A stretch of 56,750 bases of DNA, from NCBI RefSeq assembly GCF_934372025.1, contig NZ_CAKROJ010000010.1, positions 1 through 56,750 of the forward strand. Direction: 5' to 3'. Origin of the DNA: an uncultured Blautia sp. (GTDB lineage: Bacteria; Bacillota; Clostridia; Lachnospirales; Lachnospiraceae). Position 1 is the stretch's first letter. Each line of letters starts with the position of its first letter. Shown here in pieces: positions 26,903 to 35,678 of the stretch. The notes under the pieces were generated by a model. The model was not told where the DNA came from. It worked only from the letters and a program-made list of their open reading frames with translations, and did not search any database. Both the position numbers and the translations under genes were made by a program.

Positions 26903-26945
26903 TGTATTAGGACTTAGTTTGAAAACTACACCTAGGAGGAATATT

Positions 26946-28118
26946 ATGCCAAACATAGAGTTACTTGAAAAATCAACGCCTGTAGCGCCGGTTCGCATCG
27001 TAGCGCTTGCAGGATGTCAGGATCTGGCGAACGAGGTTGACAAAAAACTTGTAAAATTCCGTAAGGAACTTATTGCCAAGAAAAAAGCAAGCACCGTTCC
27101 GCAGGGATACAGCCTGCCGTCATTTCTTGTTGATTCCGAGATCATCCGTTTCGGTACCGGTGAAGGTAAAGGACAAATCAAAGAATCCGTTCGTGGTACA
27201 GACCTTTTTATCATGGTTGATATCACTAACTACAGCCTTACCTACAAAGTATGCGGTCACGAAAACCACATGTCTCCGGACAATCATTTTCAGGATCTGA
27301 AGCGTATCATTTCTGCCGCAACAGGTAAAGCTCATCGAATCAATGTTATCATGCCATTCCTGTATGAAGGACGTCAGCATCGCCGTACCAAGAGAGAATC
27401 CATGGACTGCGCACTGATGCTTCAGGAGTTAAGAGACATGGGTGTTTCCAACTTCATCACTTTTGATGCTCATGATCCGCGTGTACAGAACGCGATCCCG
27501 CTGAATGGTTTCGATAACTTCTTCCCGACCTATCAGTTCCTGAAGGCTCTGGTTAAAGAAGTTAAGGATTTCAAGCTGGACAATGACCATCTGATGATCA
27601 TCAGCCCGGATGAAGGTGCAATGTCAAGAGCCGTATACTTCTCCAACATTCTTGGCGTAGATATGGGTATGTTCTACAAACGTCGTGATTATTCTACTGT
27701 TGTTAACGGCAAGAACCCGATCGTTGCACACGAGTTCCTCGGTGACTCCGTAGAAGGCAAAGACGTTGTTATCATCGATGATATGATCGCATCCGGAGAA
27801 AGTATGCTGGATGTTGCCAAACAGATCAAAGAACGCAAAGCCAAACGAGTATTTATCTGTACCACATACGGTCTGTTCACAGAAGGACTTGCCAAATTTG
27901 ACGAATATTATGAGAAAGGCTGGATTGACAGAGTCATCACTACCAACCTGAACTACAGACTTCCGGAACTTCTCACCAAACCATATTACATCGAAGCAAA
28001 TATGAGCAAATATCTTGCAAGTATCGTTGACATTATCAATCATGATGTTTCTGTTGAAAAGGTTCGTTCCAACAACGAAAAGATCATGGAACTGATGGAA
28101 AAAGTAAACAAACACTAA
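26946..28118 (+). CDS. prs: Ribose-phosphate pyrophosphokinase, long form
   Basis: The enzyme makes PRPP from ribose-5-phosphate and ATP. 390 aa, longer than the usual ~315, with an extended N-terminal domain. The PRPP loop DVVIIDDMIASGESM is intact, and FDAHDPRVQNA replaces the usual DLHxxQ stretch. The start at 26946 follows AGGAGG. It is one of the few plus-strand genes in this part of the window and ends at a bidirectional terminator. Confidence 0.9.
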   Translation: MPNIELLEKSTPVAPVRIVALAGCQDLANEVDKKLVKFRKELIAKKKASTVPQGYSLPSFLVDSEIIRFGTGEGKGQIKESVRGTDLFIMVDITNYSLTYKVCGHENHMSPDNHFQDLKRIISAATGKAHRINVIMPFLYEGRQHRRTKRESMDCALMLQELRDMGVSNFITFDAHDPRVQNAIPLNGFDNFFPTYQFLKALVKEVKDFKLDNDHLMIISPDEGAMSRAVYFSNILGVDMGMFYKRRDYSTVVNGKNPIVAHEFLGDSVEGKDVVIIDDMIASGESMLDVAKQIKERKAKRVFICTTYGLFTEGLAKFDEYYEKGWIDRVITTNLNYRLPELLTKPYYIEANMSKYLASIVDIINHDVSVEKVRSNNEKIMELMEKVNKH

Positions 28119-28123
28119 AATCA

Positions 28124-28151
28124 AAGGGAGCTCACCAGACGAGCTCCCTTT
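28124..28151. terminator. Bidirectional terminator between prs and pgeF
   Basis: AAAGGGAGCTC and GAGCTCCCTTT form an 11-bp stem with a 6-nt loop and T-runs on both strands. Confidence 0.93.
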
Positions 28152-28166
28152 TTTATGCATTCTTTT

Positions 28167-29021
28167 TTATTTTCGAATTCCCAGAAAAGCGCCGAGATTT
28201 CCTCTTTTCCCATGTGATGCACGATGAGAAAACAAAAACTCCGGATTGCAGCAGGTACAGATTCCCGGCATGGAAATATGTTCTTCTCTGATCCCAGCCT
28301 CCTGCATGATGATCCTGTTTGCTTCCCACAGGTTGAGCTGATATTTTCCGTTCTCTTTCCTGTAAAACAGAATATCCCAGTCCTTTCTGCCAAATGCAGT
28401 CCGGAATTCCTGAATCACATCTTCACTGACTTCATAACAGTCCTGACAGATCGACGGACCGATCGCGCTGTAAATATCGCCCGGATCTGATCCATATTCC
28501 TCGCGCATTCGTTCAACAGTCACTGCGCCGATTTTTGCCACAGTACCTCTCCATCCGGAGTGAGACAGACCAATTGCATGATGGACCGGATCTACGAAGT
28601 ATAACGGTACACAGTCTGCATAAAATGTCGCAAGAACAAGTCCGGGAACATTGGTGATCATTCCGTCCACATCTGTATACTGTCTCGGCTTCGTAATACC
28701 ATTTCCCCTGTCCTCTTCTGTTATTACACGCACATTTGCTGTATGCGTCTGATCCGATGTAACAATATCCTCTGCCTCAAAGCCCACGGCTGCCGCTAAT
28801 CTCCGGTAATTTTCGTGAACTGCCGCATCGTCATCTCCTCTTGTAAAACTGAGGTTCATAGAAGAATAAATTCCCTGGCTCACGCCACCCAGTCTTGTAC
28901 TGAATGCCTGTACGATATCCGGAAATTTCTCAAATGCCGGATAACTCAGCCAGACAACTCCTTTATTTTCTTTTATCTGCATATGAGACTCTGTTCCCTT
29001 ATGCCATTTGATCTCTGTCAT
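28167..29021 (-). CDS. pgeF: Peptidoglycan editing factor PgeF (YfiH/DUF152 family)
   Basis: PgeF-family proteins are Cu/Zn-type purine nucleoside-active or peptidoglycan-editing enzymes. The metal triad is intact: His in SDQTHTANV, Cys in FYADCVPLYF, His in GLSHSGWRGT. The ATG at 29021 is preferred because GGAGCG precedes it; an upstream ATG would add 20 residues. 284 aa is a normal length. Confidence 0.9.
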   Translation of the reverse strand: MTEIKWHKGTESHMQIKENKGVVWLSYPAFEKFPDIVQAFSTRLGGVSQGIYSSMNLSFTRGDDDAAVHENYRRLAAAVGFEAEDIVTSDQTHTANVRVITEEDRGNGITKPRQYTDVDGMITNVPGLVLATFYADCVPLYFVDPVHHAIGLSHSGWRGTVAKIGAVTVERMREEYGSDPGDIYSAIGPSICQDCYEVSEDVIQEFRTAFGRKDWDILFYRKENGKYQLNLWEANRIIMQEAGIREEHISMPGICTCCNPEFLFSHRASHGKRGNLGAFLGIRK

Positions 29022-29064
29022 TTTACGCTCCTTCGTCCATTCCCTTGCAGTAATTCTCTGTGAT

Positions 29065-29421
29065 CTATCCACAATAATCAAATGCGTTTTTTATCCATTG
29101 GATACGTTCCCCGTCAATCGCCACCACATCAAAACGGCACGGCGGTTCGCCATATCCGTAACGGAGCAGAAAAAACTGTGCCGCCTGACTGATCCGTTTC
29201 TGTTTGCGCCAGTCGACTGCCGCCGATGCATAGCCATTCTCTCTGCCGCTTCGATATTTTACTTCCACAAATACAAGATACTTTCCATCCCGGGCGATCA
29301 GATCTATTTCACCGCTTTTACAGCGAAAATTTCTCTCCAGTATAAAAAGTCCCTGTTTTTTCAGAAAGGCAGCCGCCTGTTCTTCATGGCAGCTGCCTAT
29401 TTTACGCTTGTTGATACTCAG
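29065..29421 (-). CDS. yraN: YraN/UPF0102 family protein with non-canonical or damaged start
   Basis: The frame encodes a full YraN nuclease-like fold: NKRKIGS at the N-terminus, then FRCKSGEIDLIARDG and FVEVKYRS. The total is about 118 aa, as in the family. No ATG, GTG or TTG precedes the N-terminal motif in this frame, and none is found for tens of codons back into rnhB. The coordinate given assumes a CTG at 29421; ATC or ATT (29442) are alternatives. The first canonical start, GTG at 29268, would delete the first half of the domain. A one-base indel or a rare start codon would explain this. Confidence 0.7.
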   Translation of the reverse strand: MSINKRKIGSCHEEQAAAFLKKQGLFILERNFRCKSGEIDLIARDGKYLVFVEVKYRSGRENGYASAAVDWRKQKRISQAAQFFLLRYGYGEPPCRFDVVAIDGERIQWIKNAFDYCG

Positions 29422-29462
29422 TCTGATTCTCTCATTTCTAATTTGTGTGTAGGTATCTTTTG

Positions 29463-30218
29463 TTAGACAAAATGTGTGATAAAGCTTGCTCTGTGGATCG
29501 GTGTCGGTCCGTATTTCTGAAGTGCTGCAATATGTTCCTGTGAACCATAGCCTTTGTTGGATGCAAAACCATATTCCGGCATTGTCTCGTCGTATTCCAC
29601 CATCAGGCGGTCCCTTGTTACTTTTGCAACAATACTTGCCGCCGCGATCGATGCACTTTTGGCATCTCCTTTGATGATCGGAACCTGCGGGATATCAATC
29701 CCCGGAATGGTAACTGCGTCATTCAACAGAAGCTGCGGCATCACACTCAGTCTGCTCACAGCCTGTCGCATCGCCTCATAAGTTGCCTGCAGAATATTGA
29801 TCTCATCAATTCTTGCCGGGCTTGCCATTCCGATTCCTACTGCAACTGCTTCCTTCATGATCACATCATACAGTTCTTCTCTCTTGCGGGCAGTCAGTTT
29901 CTTAGAATCATTCAGGTAGAGAATATGATGGTCTGCCGGCAGGATCACAGCACAGGCAACTACCGGTCCGGCCAGCGGTCCTCTTCCGACTTCATCAATT
30001 CCGCACAGATATCCCAGATGTTCATATTTATGCTCAAACTGCATCATCTGTTCCATACGGAGTTTTTCTTTTTCCAGTGCCTCGAGTTTTTTGCGATACT
30101 GCTGCACCAGCTTCTGTACACCGTTTCTGGAATCTGCCTCATACATCTGACAGATCTGCTGCCAGTCTGCCTCCTGCGAGGCCGCAAACTCTGCCTTTAC
30201 CTCACCGATTGTTTTCAT
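29463..30218 (-). CDS. rnhB: Ribonuclease HII
   Basis: RNase HII cuts RNA-DNA hybrids and removes misincorporated ribonucleotides. The DEDD residues are present: GIDEVGRGPLAG, LNDSKKLT and KGDAKSASIAAAS. 251 aa with an N-terminal helical extension of ~75 residues, usual in Firmicutes. It overlaps ylqF by four bases (ATGA). Confidence 0.97.
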   Translation of the reverse strand: MKTIGEVKAEFAASQEADWQQICQMYEADSRNGVQKLVQQYRKKLEALEKEKLRMEQMMQFEHKYEHLGYLCGIDEVGRGPLAGPVVACAVILPADHHILYLNDSKKLTARKREELYDVIMKEAVAVGIGMASPARIDEINILQATYEAMRQAVSRLSVMPQLLLNDAVTIPGIDIPQVPIIKGDAKSASIAAASIVAKVTRDRLMVEYDETMPEYGFASNKGYGSQEHIAALQKYGPTPIHRASFITHFV

Positions 30219-31072
30219 TCGTTATTCTCCTGTTCCACCCATTCCAGAGTGATACGGCCAATCTTGCCGCCGCGGAAATCATCAAAAAGAAGGCCGGATG
30301 CTTTTACATAATCCAGTTCTTCTCCCTTCTTGAGACATCCACGTGCCTTCGCGATCTCTCCAAGGACATCTACGCCTTTGCCCTCCTCTGAGATACCATA
30401 TCTCTTTTCGAGAAGACCACTGTAATTTGTTCTCAGATAGTCAATAAGCAGGAGTGCCAGTTCTTCCATATTCAGAATATCGTCTTTGATGGAACCCACA
30501 CATGCCAGGCGGATTCCTACCTGCTGGTCTTCAAATTTCGGCCAGAGGATTCCCGGTGTATCAAGCAGTTCCACATTTTTATTCAGGCGAATCCACTGTT
30601 TACCCTTGGTGACACCAGGTTTGTTTCCGGTTTTTGCGCAGGCCTTGCCGGCAAATGTATTGATAAATGTAGACTTACCTACATTCGGAATTCCGGCTAC
30701 CATTGCTCTGATCGGACGGTTTTTGATTCCGCGACGACGGTCTCGTTCGATTTTTTCTTTGCAGGCTTCCTGAATGACATTCTGTATTGCCTTCATTCCT
30801 GCTCCGTTCCTGGAATCTACTTTTACTACATAAAATCCTTTCTTCTGAAAGTATTCTTTCCATGCTTCATTCTGTCTTTCATCAGCCAGATCCGCCTTAT
30901 TCAGAAGAATCAGACGTGATTTGTTCTGACCAAGACGGTCAATATCCGGGTTTCTGCTGGAAAGCGGTACTCTCGCATCTACCAGCTCTATGATCAGGTC
31001 GATCAGCTTCAGATCTTCCTGCATCTGTCTTTTTGCTTTGGTCATATGACCAGGATACCACTGTACGTTCAT
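30215..31072 (-). CDS. ylqF: Ribosome biogenesis GTPase YlqF (RbgA)
   Basis: This is a circularly permuted GTPase for 50S assembly, 285 aa. The G4 motif (NKADLADE) precedes G1 (GIPNVGKSTFIN) and G3 (DTPGILWPKF). The N-terminus MNVQWYPGHMTKA is typical. It is part of the conserved rplS-lepB-ylqF-rnhB-yraN cluster. Confidence 0.97.
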   Translation of the reverse strand: MNVQWYPGHMTKAKRQMQEDLKLIDLIIELVDARVPLSSRNPDIDRLGQNKSRLILLNKADLADERQNEAWKEYFQKKGFYVVKVDSRNGAGMKAIQNVIQEACKEKIERDRRRGIKNRPIRAMVAGIPNVGKSTFINTFAGKACAKTGNKPGVTKGKQWIRLNKNVELLDTPGILWPKFEDQQVGIRLACVGSIKDDILNMEELALLLIDYLRTNYSGLLEKRYGISEEGKGVDVLGEIAKARGCLKKGEELDYVKASGLLFDDFRGGKIGRITLEWVEQENNE

Positions 31073-31079
31073 ATATTAC

Positions 31080-31673
31080 CTAACCTTTCGTAAATCCCAG
31101 TTTTTCAAACGGTGAGCATGTAAACCATATCTTTCCCAAAATATATCTTCTGCTGACTGTTCCAATATCAGCATAACGGCTGTCCTCACTGTTGTTTCTG
31201 TTATCTCCGAGAACAAAATACTGTCCCGATTCCAGGGTGATCGTAGTTGCAGCAAGACCAGGATTGGTCATCATCGGAAAATCCCGACCTTCTTTATATA
31301 CTTCCCCGTTGATCAGTATCCTTCCGCCGGATATTAGTATTTTCTCTCCCGGAAGCCCGATAACACGTCGGATATGCAACGCCGCATCATCACTCGCGCT
31401 CGTACGGAATACGATCATATCACCTCTCTGAGGCGATGAAAATTTGTAAACGGCTTTATTTATAAAGAATCTGTCACCAACGGAAATTGTCGGTTCCATA
31501 GAGCTTTCCTGCATCGTAACGGTCTGAAACATCATGATCGCCACGACCGCTGCAAATACCAGTGTCACTGCAATCTGAAACACCCAGTGCATGGCATTGC
31601 GGATTTTCTCATTTTCAAACTTCTGTTTTATTTCCTGAACTCTGGGATCTTCTTTCCAGTTTTTTATCTCCAT
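31080..31673 (-). CDS. lepB: Signal peptidase I with Arg at the general-base position
   Basis: LepB cleaves signal peptides outside the membrane. 197 aa from the ATG at 31673 (GGAG eight bases upstream), with one membrane segment at residues ~30-50. The Ser nucleophile is in ESSMEPT (Ser58). The box usually reading YIKRVIGLPGD is HIRRVIGLPGE, so the catalytic Lys is Arg102. Box E GDNRNNSEDSR is intact. The gene keeps its normal place after rplS. Either Arg works as base here or another signal peptidase carries the load; the sequence alone cannot decide. Confidence 0.92.
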   Translation of the reverse strand: MEIKNWKEDPRVQEIKQKFENEKIRNAMHWVFQIAVTLVFAAVVAIMMFQTVTMQESSMEPTISVGDRFFINKAVYKFSSPQRGDMIVFRTSASDDAALHIRRVIGLPGEKILISGGRILINGEVYKEGRDFPMMTNPGLAATTITLESGQYFVLGDNRNNSEDSRYADIGTVSRRYILGKIWFTCSPFEKLGFTKG

Positions 31674-31692
31674 AAGCTGTTCTCCCATAATG

Positions 31693-31732
31693 GAAAAAGA
31701 GGGACAATAGCTGTCGTTATTGTCCCTTCTTT
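31693..31732 (-). terminator. Terminator after rplS
   Basis: GGGACAATA (31701-31709) pairs with TATTGTCCC (31718-31726) and is followed on the minus strand by TCTTTTT. It lies in the rplS-lepB gap, so lepB is reached by read-through or a separate promoter. Confidence 0.9.
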
Positions 31733-31751
31733 TGAAACCTTTGAAATTTTC

Positions 31752-32099
31752 TTATCTAACGCGTTCTTTAACTTTTGCAGCTTTACCAACGCGGTCTCTC
31801 AGGTAGTTCAGCTTAGCACGGCGAACTTTACCCTGACGGATAACTTCTACTTTAACAACGTGTGGGGAGTGAAGCGGCCATGTCTTCTCTACACCAACAC
31901 CATTGGAGCTCTTTCTTACTGTGAAAGTTTCTCTGGTGCTTCCACCCTGTCTTTTAAGAACTGTTCCCTCGAAGATCTGAACTCTTTCGCGGTTTCCTTC
32001 TTTGATCATTGCGTGTACTCTTACTGTGTCACCTACACGGAATTCCGGTACTTCTGCTTTTAACTGAGCAGATTCGATGTTTTTGATAATGTCGTTCAT
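31752..32099 (-). CDS. rplS: 50S ribosomal protein L19
   Basis: L19 is 115 aa from the ATG at 32099, preceded by AGGAGAAAAT; the protein starts MNDIIKNIES. RIRL-type family stretches such as RVGDTVRVHAMIKEG are clear. It has its own promoter directly downstream of the zorB-like gene. Confidence 0.98.
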   Translation of the reverse strand: MNDIIKNIESAQLKAEVPEFRVGDTVRVHAMIKEGNRERVQIFEGTVLKRQGGSTRETFTVRKSSNGVGVEKTWPLHSPHVVKVEVIRQGKVRRAKLNYLRDRVGKAAKVKERVR

Positions 32100-32178
32100 T
32101 TTATTTTCTCCTATTCTTAACTGGATGTTCTTAATACATGATCTGTAACAGAGGACCATCTTTTTTACAACATTGTTG

Positions 32179-32207
32179 ATTATACTATACAATCCCAGTC
32201 AATGCAA
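32179..32207 (-). promoter_or_regulatory. Promoter of rplS
   Basis: TTGCAT (32202-32207), 17 bp, TATAAT (32179-32184) on the minus strand, about 80 bp before rplS and immediately after the zorB-like stop codon. Confidence 0.75.
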
Positions 32208-32214
32208 GCAGTTT

Positions 32215-33210
32215 TTAGTTGTCTTTTTTATTTTCTGCGGAGGCATTGGCATCTGATGCTGTCGTGTCATCACTTCCACTCAGAAGCTGATTCAGTTCAT
32301 CGATCATCTCTTCATCCTTCAGACGGAATTTGACCTCCACTCGTCTGGATGCATCTTTGTCTACATTTCCGTCTGCATCCAGTACCGGGTTTGCCATGGA
32401 ATGTCCGTTGACTGTCAGATATTTTTCGAGGTTCTCTGACTGGGAAGCATCCAGGAAATTTCCCTGAATATCCAGAAGATACTGTGCCACGGCAAGGGAT
32501 CTCTGCTGCGAGAGCTGCAGGTTATAGCTGTAGTCACCATCTGTGTCCGTATAACCGTCAATGATGATCTCGGCCAGATATTTCATATAATCATCCTGCA
32601 GAAGCACCTTACAATAGATCGGGAGTATCTGCTCCAGTGCCTGCTTACCGGCATCGGTAAGCTCTGCCTGATCATAATCAAACATGACACTCGCCTCCAG
32701 TGTCAGCGCACCGGTCTGGGCATCAATATCCACATTGATATTGTTTTTGGAAAATTCATTTTTAAGAGCTTCAATTACATCTGCCTTTACACCGATGATC
32801 TGATCGATCTGTGCCTGCTGATCCTTTAACTGCGCTGTTTTTTCATCAAGTGCAGACTGCTGGGCATTCAGAGTAGATTCCTGTTCTTTAAGCTTGGCAG
32901 CAAGTGCCGCCAGCTGCTTTTCCTGTTCTGCCAGTTTTTCATCCTGTGTTTTCAGCTGGGCATCCTGACTCTGCAATGTCTCATCTTTTTCGTCCAGTGC
33001 GTTCTGTTTGTCCAGAAGCTCCTGTGTATATTCTTCCTGCAGTGCGATCTTCTCATCTCGCTCCTGAAGACTTTCGTTATAACTCTTCTGTGCCTGAAAA
33101 AGAGTCACGCACATGATCAGCACAAAAAGCAGAAGCACTCCCGCCATCATGTCGGAATAAGACCGCCAGACATTAAACCCGTTATTTTCTGATTTTTTCT
33201 TTCTGCGCAT
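32215..33210 (-). CDS. MotB/ZorB-like stator protein with OmpA domain and long coiled coil
   Basis: The 331-aa protein has one N-terminal membrane segment (residues ~21-40). An Asp at position 20 (YSDMMAG) matches the proton-binding Asp of MotB/ZorB. Residues ~42-145 are a Gln/Glu/Leu-rich coiled coil with repeated QDAQLKTQDEKL-type heptads. Residues ~155-300 are an OmpA/MotB peptidoglycan-binding domain (VMFDYDQAELT, DGYTDTDGDYSYN, LSQQRSLAVAQYL). It ends in a low-complexity acidic tail. It lies 12 bp after its partner. ZorB-like is a family-level call; a defence role is not shown. Confidence 0.82.
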   Translation of the reverse strand: MRRKKKSENNGFNVWRSYSDMMAGVLLLFVLIMCVTLFQAQKSYNESLQERDEKIALQEEYTQELLDKQNALDEKDETLQSQDAQLKTQDEKLAEQEKQLAALAAKLKEQESTLNAQQSALDEKTAQLKDQQAQIDQIIGVKADVIEALKNEFSKNNINVDIDAQTGALTLEASVMFDYDQAELTDAGKQALEQILPIYCKVLLQDDYMKYLAEIIIDGYTDTDGDYSYNLQLSQQRSLAVAQYLLDIQGNFLDASQSENLEKYLTVNGHSMANPVLDADGNVDKDASRRVEVKFRLKDEEMIDELNQLLSGSDDTTASDANASAENKKDN

Positions 33211-33222
33211 CTGTTTCTCCTT

Positions 33223-34854
33223 TTATCTGAACAAACCAAATTTTCCCTTCTGAACTCCTTTGGAAAGCTCTCTGATATTTCTGGAGATCTCTTCCAGAAG
33301 TTCCTGCTGCATTTCGCTCTGTGTCTGCATGGTCTCCTGCAGCTTCTCAAGGGTGTTTCTCTGTGAATTACGTCCTGCCGTAAGCTGAACCTTATCACTG
33401 CTTCCGGCAGCGGAAATATCACTCAGCAGGCGGCGAACCTGTTCCATTGTTTTCATGGACAGCTTCTGATACTGCTCAAATTCCTGAAGCTTCTGATCAA
33501 AGTCCTCAACCACTTTGCGATTGGCTGCTGCCACTTCTGCATTACCCTTACCGGCTGCCGAAACACGTTCCATACCCTGCGCTGCTGCTTCCACATATTT
33601 CTGCATGGTCTGGTTACATGCAACCCAGAATTTGGCAGAGGATGTTTCCGCTTCCTTCAGATAATCTGCAAGATGCTGATAATCTGCCTGCTGCTGTTTC
33701 TGGATCGTCTGATTATCCTGTATGATACGGTTTGCTGCAGCGATGTATTCTTTCTGAAGTCCGGTGGATTCTTCCAGCATTTTTTTCATTGCCTGTTCAT
33801 GTTCCACATACGCATCACTGAGCTGACGGCTCATTGCCTGATAGAGATTGGTCGTATAATTGGTATTGTCTGTCTGCGCATCCTTCAGCTGGCTGAGTGC
33901 TTTTCCAAAATCTGCAAACTGCGTTTCAAATGATGTATTCATCTGACTGAGGAATGCATCCAGAATTTCCTTAACCGCATCCTCCTGACATCTTGTCACA
34001 GAAGAAACAAGGGTATCCAGAGAATCGTTCATTTTTTTGAATGTCGGAGTGATGACTTTCTCAAAACTGTCTGCCATTTTTACAGAAAACTGCTCTGCCA
34101 TCTGATTCATGGCAGCGGTCTGATTCTTCTGACTTGCAACCAGAAGATTCCTGGATTCTGTCTCTGCACTCGGCATAACATATGTATGGAATCTGTCCAG
34201 AAACAGCTGAAGGTTTCCGGTCAGTGCCGCATATTCACTCTTCATTCCTGATGTATAAACAATTGAAAATGCGATACCGTAAATAGAAGTAAGGAACGCA
34301 ACCTTGATACCATCAACAAGAGATGCAACCGAGCTGGTCATTGCTTCGTAGTTGTCCGGCTGAAAATCCTTAAGACCCCATACCAGGCCTACAAATGTAC
34401 CGAGAATACCGATACTGGTAAACAGATCCGGAGCCATTTCCAGAAGTTTTTTGTGAATATAAATGTCCAGGTCTTCTTCATTGATATATTCTTCAATATC
34501 AACGATTCCTTCCTGACTTTTGGCAACTCCATCTGTAAATGCCTGCATTCTCGCATCCAGATAAGAATTATGAAAAATTCCGTTCATAGTTCCGATCTGT
34601 TCCGGTGCTACTCTTCCCGGCATTTTGAACATTTCATCCAGTTCCTGTGCAGCATCGCCAAGTGCCTGCGACAGACGGTTCATTCGAAACATTCCGCCGA
34701 TCAGTGCGACCAGATAAATGACAGCTATGATACCAAGAAAAATAAAGTTATAGATCAGAACGCTCACTGCATTGTTCCCTGCATAAAGCGTCATTCCCAG
34801 TGCTGCTGCAAGAACGACCAGGAACATTACTACATTTACGACTTTTTTCTTCAT
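33223..34854 (-). CDS. MotA/TolQ/ZorA-like proton channel protein with long cytoplasmic tail
   Basis: The 543-aa protein has membrane segments at about 5-25, 31-54, 144-161 (SIGILGTFVGLVWGL) and 180-202. The last two match the MotA/TolQ/ExbB channel helices. Residues ~205-543 are an almost wholly helical, coiled-coil cytoplasmic tail, as in ZorA of Zorya. The ATG at 34854 follows GGAGGTTTGCT. With the downstream gene it should form a proton-driven 5:2 rotary motor. No ZorC, ZorD or ZorE homologue is adjacent. Confidence 0.82.
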   Translation of the reverse strand: MKKKVVNVVMFLVVLAAALGMTLYAGNNAVSVLIYNFIFLGIIAVIYLVALIGGMFRMNRLSQALGDAAQELDEMFKMPGRVAPEQIGTMNGIFHNSYLDARMQAFTDGVAKSQEGIVDIEEYINEEDLDIYIHKKLLEMAPDLFTSIGILGTFVGLVWGLKDFQPDNYEAMTSSVASLVDGIKVAFLTSIYGIAFSIVYTSGMKSEYAALTGNLQLFLDRFHTYVMPSAETESRNLLVASQKNQTAAMNQMAEQFSVKMADSFEKVITPTFKKMNDSLDTLVSSVTRCQEDAVKEILDAFLSQMNTSFETQFADFGKALSQLKDAQTDNTNYTTNLYQAMSRQLSDAYVEHEQAMKKMLEESTGLQKEYIAAANRIIQDNQTIQKQQQADYQHLADYLKEAETSSAKFWVACNQTMQKYVEAAAQGMERVSAAGKGNAEVAAANRKVVEDFDQKLQEFEQYQKLSMKTMEQVRRLLSDISAAGSSDKVQLTAGRNSQRNTLEKLQETMQTQSEMQQELLEEISRNIRELSKGVQKGKFGLFR

Positions 34855-34937
34855 AGCAAACCTCCTTATAGTAACTTTTATAATTTTTGCATTTTTCACA
34901 AAAAGCAGAGATTTTTGTACGATTTTCTGCCTTTTCT

Positions 34938-34966
34938 ATCATATCATATCACATTTTTGCGAACAA
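34938..34966 (-). promoter_or_regulatory. Promoter of the zorAB-like pair
   Basis: TTGTTC (34961-34966), 17 bp, TATGAT (34938-34943) on the minus strand, ~85 bp before the zorA-like start and after the terminator-bounded upstream operon. Confidence 0.65.
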
Positions 34967-35022
34967 GCTGTTTTCTGCACTTTCCCGGCTCTGTCACAAA
35001 CATTTCACAGTAACCTGGTAAC

Positions 35023-35062
35023 AAACAACAGGCAGCCCCTTTACGGGAACTGCCTGTTGTTT
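35023..35062 (-). terminator. Terminator after the histidine phosphatase gene
   Basis: A perfect 13-bp stem (AAACAACAGGCAG, 35023-35035, with 35050-35062) ends the pheST operon 1 bp past the phosphatase stop. Confidence 0.9.
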
Positions 35063-35063
35063 A

Positions 35064-35678
35064 TTATGCATATACTTTGTCTTCTTCAAGAAAAACTGCT
35101 TTTCCATCTGTCACTTCTATGACATTGACACTGCAGTTCGGAGGAACGCAGCCATGCCAGAAATTTTGCGGATCCTGGTAAACATTCTGCAGAAGTGCTC
35201 TGACTGCGCATCCATGTGATGCGATCAGTATTGTCTTATCCTGCAGGGATGCATCATGGATCTTTTCTTCCCAGAAATCTCTGGTACGTTCAAGAATATC
35301 TGCGATATTTTCCCCATGTGCCGGTCTCTCAAATTTCCACGGATCTGTAAAAAACTTCTCCATTTCCGGATTCAGATACTCATGTGCATCGTTAAAGCAT
35401 ATCACGCCCTCCAGTGCACCAAAGTTGATTTCCTGAATTCTTTTGTCCTCAATGACAGGAACCTCTCTCTGCTGTTTTGCAAGGATCAGTTCTGCTGTCT
35501 TTCTGGCTCTTACAAGAGGACTTGTAAAGCAGAGATCAAACGGAACGTTTTTTAATGCTTCTCCTGTTTTTTCTGCAAGAAGGATTCCGTTTTCTGCCAG
35601 CGGAATATCTGCCTCCCCCTGCACCTTATGAAGTTCATTCCATACAGTCTCTCCATGTCGTACAACATATAATTTCAT
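35064..35678 (-). CDS. Histidine phosphatase family protein
   Basis: The 204-aa protein of the phosphoglycerate mutase-like superfamily has the phospho-His motif VVRHGETVWN at residues ~5-14 and the second His in IASHGCAVRAL. Substrate is not evident; annotations such as GpmB or CobC would be guesses. It overlaps the pheT stop by one base (TGATG) and is co-transcribed with pheST. Confidence 0.9.
   Translation of the reverse strand: MKLYVVRHGETVWNELHKVQGEADIPLAENGILLAEKTGEALKNVPFDLCFTSPLVRARKTAELILAKQQREVPVIEDKRIQEINFGALEGVICFNDAHEYLNPEMEKFFTDPWKFERPAHGENIADILERTRDFWEEKIHDASLQDKTILIASHGCAVRALLQNVYQDPQNFWHGCVPPNCSVNVIEVTDGKAVFLEEDKVYA

Noticed and set aside
26811..26945. N-terminal extension of PRPP synthetase from ATG 26811
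   Set aside because: The promoter and AGGAGG site lie inside this stretch; the start at 26946 fits both.
29065..29268. 67-aa protein starting at GTG 29268
   Set aside because: It is the second half of the YraN domain; the first half is encoded in the same frame upstream.
32215..34854. Complete Zorya defence system
   Set aside because: Only A- and B-like subunits are present; neighbours are rplS and a histidine phosphatase, with no zorC, zorD or zorE.
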